From assembly GCA_016786885.1 (NCBI GenBank), contig JAEUVO010000031.1, forward strand, positions 62,001-126,000: a stretch of 64,000 bases of DNA, written 5' to 3'. A model generated the notes under the pieces. It had not been told where the DNA came from, did no database searches, and saw nothing but the letters and a program-made list of their open reading frames with translations. This DNA is from Chitinophagaceae bacterium. GTDB lineage: Bacteria; Bacteroidota; Bacteroidia; Chitinophagales; Chitinophagaceae. Position numbers and translations under genes: made by a program. This document shows, piece after piece, positions 60,876-64,000 of the stretch; the stretch's first letter is position 1, and the number at the start of each line of letters is the position of its first letter.

Positions 60876-62660
60876 TCACTTCTTTCTACTTTCAATCCAC
60901 TCATTAATTTTATCTTCCACTATTTTTATTGGTACTGCTCCTGTTTCTAAAATCAACTGATGAAATTCTGCGATGTTGAATTTTGTACCCAATTCTTTTT
61001 CTGCTTTGTTTCGCAATTCAAGAATTTTTAACTGCCCGATTTTATATGCCAATGCCTGCCCCGGCCAAACCATATACCTCTCTACTTCAGATGTAATTAC
61101 CTTTTCTGATTGTGGTTCATGGTCTAAAGAATATTTTATCGCTTGTTCCCTCGTCCATCCTTTTGTGTGCAGCCCTACATCTATCACTAACCGTAATGCC
61201 CGGTGCATTTCTAATACCAGTTTGCCGAAATATTGATAAGGGTCTTTATAAAGTCCCAATTCTTTGCCGAGTGATTCGGCATATAAAGCCCAGCCTTCCA
61301 CATAAGCCAAGTAATTAGTAAGCATCAACCTGATTTGCGGCATTGTAGTGTCTTCGTTTTGAAATGCGCCCTGATAATGGTGGCCGGGCACTGCTTCATG
61401 CAGAAATAATGCTTCATCTGTATGCACATTGTATTTAGTTGCATCCGGAATGGGAACATAAAAAATACCCGGCCGTTTTCCATCGGGTGAACCAATATTA
61501 TAATAAGCCGAACCGGCTGTGCTTTCTAAAAATGCAGGCACCCTTTTTATTTCCAATTTTGATTTGGGAATGGTTTTAAAAAGGTTTGCCAAAAATGGTT
61601 TCATCCGATGATGGATGGAATCAAAGTTTGCCAACACCTGTTCTGGTTTACTAAAAGGCATTAATTCATTTTTCTTTTTAACTTCTGCAAAAAATTCTTT
61701 CAATGTGCCTTTAAACCCAACCTGTTGTTTAACGGCTTCCATTTCGTTTGTAATCCTGTCCACTTCTTTAATGCCCATATCATAAATATCATCAGCCTTC
61801 ATATCCGTTGTTGTATAAAACTTTACCATATACTGGTAATACTCTTTGCCAAGCGGAGTAGCTGAGATACCTGCGGTGGACCTGCCTGCAGGCAGGTATT
61901 CTGTTTGCAAAAAGATTTTCATTTTATTGTACACCGGCATCAGTTTTTCAGCAATTGTTTTCTTATACGCCTCCGCTATTCTTTTTTTATCTGCTTGCGG
62001 AAAATCTTTGGGCATATTTTTAACGGGTGTATAAAAGAAATGTTCTTCCGGTTTGCCGTGGTCAAATTCTTCAAATTGCGGAATCATTTTTTCAATAAGT
62101 ATTTTGGGTAATACATAGCCTTCTTTCATTCCTGTCCGCATATTTATTAGGGCAGTGTCCAGCCAGACGAGGTAACCTTCCAATCTTTTTAACCAGTTAT
62201 CATAATCGGTTACTGTAACGAGAGGTTGATAGCCACTTCCATCGGCCAGTTGCGGTATGAGCAGGTGAGTGGATACATACTGATTTAACGGCATGAGGTA
62301 ATCTTTATACTGCAACCCCTCAAGGCTTATATCACAATCCCAAACAAGTATATCATAATTTACCTGGTCTTTTCCTGAAAGCGTCTTTCTGCTGTATGAC
62401 TCCAGTATTTTTTTGTAGCGAGTGTAAAATTCTTTTCTTTCATTAATCACCTGTTGCGACAAGTCGTTTGGCCATGAATCATTATACCTGTAATCACTGA
62501 TAGCTGTTGCATCTAAGGGGTAAAGTTTTGCCCTGTCTTCGTAATATTGTTTACATAAAGAATCAATAGTAAGGGTATTGCCTGTTGTGGCTTTTTGCTT
62601 ACATGAGGAAGAAAATAAAGCCAAAGAACATACGGCAAGTAAAACAGTAAAGTATTTCAT
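60876..62660 (-). CDS. DUF885-family lipoprotein (putative metallopeptidase)
   Basis: A 594-residue protein. The signal ends ALFSSSC, with C20 lipidated. The family's zinc-type motif HEAVPGHH spans H421-H428, with a likely third ligand further on in the YVEGWALYAESLGKELG segment (E or H near residue 450). Start and end regions (TIDSLCKQYYEDRAKLYPLD; FHQLILETGAVPIKIVEDKI) fit DUF885. The substrate is unknown. A palindromic repeat (61880-61897) sits in frame inside the gene, encoding LPAGRST. Confidence 0.88.
   Translation of the reverse strand: MKYFTVLLAVCSLALFSSSCKQKATTGNTLTIDSLCKQYYEDRAKLYPLDATAISDYRYNDSWPNDLSQQVINERKEFYTRYKKILESYSRKTLSGKDQVNYDILVWDCDISLEGLQYKDYLMPLNQYVSTHLLIPQLADGSGYQPLVTVTDYDNWLKRLEGYLVWLDTALINMRTGMKEGYVLPKILIEKMIPQFEEFDHGKPEEHFFYTPVKNMPKDFPQADKKRIAEAYKKTIAEKLMPVYNKMKIFLQTEYLPAGRSTAGISATPLGKEYYQYMVKFYTTTDMKADDIYDMGIKEVDRITNEMEAVKQQVGFKGTLKEFFAEVKKKNELMPFSKPEQVLANFDSIHHRMKPFLANLFKTIPKSKLEIKRVPAFLESTAGSAYYNIGSPDGKRPGIFYVPIPDATKYNVHTDEALFLHEAVPGHHYQGAFQNEDTTMPQIRLMLTNYLAYVEGWALYAESLGKELGLYKDPYQYFGKLVLEMHRALRLVIDVGLHTKGWTREQAIKYSLDHEPQSEKVITSEVERYMVWPGQALAYKIGQLKILELRNKAEKELGTKFNIAEFHQLILETGAVPIKIVEDKINEWIESRKK
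61880..61897. repeat. short palindromic repeat inside the DUF885 gene
   Basis: ACCTGCCTGCAGGCAGGT is a perfect 18-base palindrome. It is related to the imperfect one at 36682-36703 and lies in frame within a coding sequence. Confidence 0.6.
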
Positions 62661-62961
62661 ACAAATTACATTTTGTGAATAGTTGATACTTAATTACCAA
62701 TGTTAAATGTAATGTGAACCTGGATGTTTTGGCGGACAAGAAAGAGACGTATTAAGCCACATCGTAATCACCAAAGAAGATGTGGTTTATTTTTGTGTGC
62801 TTTATTTTTTGCAGAGTATTAGTGGTGCTTAAATTATGAGCCCTGAGTAAGCAACTATAAATTGCCCATTACAAGTAAGCAGGATTTATCTTGATTACTA
62901 ACTATAATAATAACCTAAAGCATAAGAAATTTTACCGGGATTTATTTCGCCTAGGCTGCTG
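62661..62961. other. intergenic region with one hairpin
   Basis: No gene is visible. AAGCCACATC at 62754-62763 pairs with GATGTGGTTT at 62779-62788 (one G-T), followed on the plus strand by ATTTTTG. It looks like a plus-strand terminator, although no plus-strand gene ends nearby. It may mark a lost gene. Confidence 0.4.
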
Positions 62962-63411
62962 TTAATGTTTAAAAGTACTTCTCTCAGAAATAAAGCCAGG
63001 AGTATTATCAATAATACTTATAATAAGGATTGTGTCGCTTAATTGTTCAATCGTCCATTCCCTTGTACCCGTTGTAGTAATTTTAAATTTTGCTTCATTA
63101 TCGGTAAACGCCCAAGCACCCGTTTCAATTATTTGAGAACCCGGCGAACATGCAATCGGGCCTGCATTGTGTTCGTAAGCTCCGTCGGTCTTGAATATTA
63201 TCAAATCATCTTTGGAACAGGCAGACCACCCGGGGAATTCATCTATCCAAGCAGAAGATACTGTTTTCGTTTCATACTTAACATATTTCCAGCTTGCCTG
63301 GGTTAGGAATTCTTTTTTCGCTTTTGTTGGAATACCATTTTCCGGTTTAGTGCAATTTGCAAAGATTACGGCTGCCAGTATGCAAATGGAAAATATTTTT
63401 ATTAGTTTCAT
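62962..63411 (-). CDS. lipocalin-like lipoprotein
   Basis: A 149-residue protein with lipobox IFANC (C20). The mature part contains ASWKYVKYETKTVSSAWIDE, DLIIFKTDGAYEHNAGPIAC and GAWAFTDNEAKFKITTTGTR, similar in build to the lipoprotein at 58740 (small beta-barrel-like). The ligand is unknown. The stop of the upstream gene at 63424 is 12 bases away, so the two are probably cotranscribed. Confidence 0.7.
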   Translation of the reverse strand: MKLIKIFSICILAAVIFANCTKPENGIPTKAKKEFLTQASWKYVKYETKTVSSAWIDEFPGWSACSKDDLIIFKTDGAYEHNAGPIACSPGSQIIETGAWAFTDNEAKFKITTTGTREWTIEQLSDTILIISIIDNTPGFISERSTFKH

Positions 63412-63423
63412 TCTCTGAGAAAT

Positions 63424-63867
63424 TTATTTATTACTGTATTTACAGCCATTAATAAGCACAAATTCATTTGCCGCTTCATTGTTAATACGGCCTTCTTTGA
63501 AAAAATTATGTTTAACAATAAAAGAAGCCATTTTTTCTAATTTGAAACTCATGTTTGCGGTCTCCGCTTTTTGGCCTGAACCCAGAAATATAAACTCCAG
63601 GTAGTATACATAGCCTTGTGGATTACCAGAACTACGGCGTTGCCAATCCTGCAATTTTCGGGCAACAATCACAATTTCTTTTTTTCCACTTGTGTCAAAC
63701 AATTCAACCTGGCAGACTGTGTTAAAGCCGCAACCTTCTTTTTTTATAGCGGCGTATTCTCTTGTATCTAACAATATCTTACCTTCTTTTACTTCTACTT
63801 TTTGTGCAACGCTGGGTAGTTGTATCATAAACCAATAAATACCCAAACAGCATACTATTTTTTTCAT
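63424..63867 (-). CDS. secreted unknown protein
   Basis: A 147-residue protein with a signal peptide (IYWFMIQLPSVAQ). The mature part (EGKILLDTREYAAIKKEGCG, EIVIVARKLQDWQRRSSGNP, YVYYLEFIFLG) is beta-rich and contains a cysteine pair (CGFNTVC). No family is recognised. It precedes the lipocalin-like gene on the same strand. The final 133 bases of the window show nothing recognisable. Confidence 0.65.
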   Translation of the reverse strand: MKKIVCCLGIYWFMIQLPSVAQKVEVKEGKILLDTREYAAIKKEGCGFNTVCQVELFDTSGKKEIVIVARKLQDWQRRSSGNPQGYVYYLEFIFLGSGQKAETANMSFKLEKMASFIVKHNFFKEGRINNEAANEFVLINGCKYSNK

Positions 63868-64000
63868 AATAAAGCCCTTGTTCTGAAAATAAAAATAGGA
63901 AATATGAGTGCATTAGAGGTTTTATACCAGAGCCAGTTTTGCGCCTTTTTGAGCCAATTTTTGTTTTATTTTTACATTGAAAAGAATAATTATTACAACG

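Overview
The window looks like a chromosomal segment of a Bacteroidota bacterium, probably close to Chitinophagaceae. Evidence: several secreted proteins end in a type IX secretion (T9SS) sorting domain; there are many lipoproteins; menaquinone is made by the futalosine route (mqnE); promoter-like boxes have the Bacteroidota form TTG-N18-20-TAnnTTTG; starts lack clear Shine-Dalgarno sequences; and an RteC-type mobile-element protein is present. Taxonomy is inferred from gene content only.

Left part (1-40.7 kb), mostly core genome: a CorA-like fragment, dapF, a nucleoside phosphorylase, tRNA-Cys, an HU/CCDC81-type envelope protein, an FKBP lipoprotein, L-serine dehydratase, a histone H1-like protein, a NodU-type carbamoyltransferase, mqnE, a nucleoside symporter, thioredoxin, dnaE, a beta-propeller lipoprotein, an NlpC/P60 lipoprotein, a flippase, an M1 peptidase and a peptide-binding lipoprotein. 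At 22.1-27.05 kb a tandem duplication of a three-gene block (small secreted protein / T9SS protein / msrA) has partly decayed. Then come a DUF296 protein, a DUF5117-type metalloprotease, a MutS2-like ATPase without an Smr domain, CBS and LacI proteins, and a TPR-HTH regulator followed by a surface-protein cluster (kelch and T9SS proteins).

Middle part (40.7-55.9 kb), accessory: it begins at a tRNA-3'-end-like remnant with its own terminator and an inverted repeat, which resembles an integration site. It holds a lysis-like four-gene cassette (DUF5675 plus two small membrane proteins). Next is a block bracketed by two long palindromes that share a 66-nt core but have different self-complementary arms. 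The block contains a SIR2-TPR gene, about 1 kb of dense perfect hairpins that looks like a large structured RNA, and an unknown gene. Then come a broken AAA ATPase start, a tightly packed four-gene operon (two YejK/NA37-like proteins around a RelA/SpoT-like protein, plus an AlbA/HATPase protein), a replication-type module (DnaC-like ATPase, DnaD-like protein, HTH protein) and RteC. No recombinase or relaxase is visible.

Right part (55.9-64 kb): a HAD/GNAT/unknown operon, a GlxA-family regulator, lipocalin-like lipoproteins, a T9SS protein and a DUF885 lipoprotein. A 15-nt sequence is repeated upstream of both the GlxA gene and the T9SS gene and may be a shared operator.

The strongest candidates for something undescribed are the palindrome-bracketed block with its structured region (43.56-47.72 kb) and the NA37 / RelA-SpoT / NA37 / AlbA-HATPase operon (48.03-52.64 kb).
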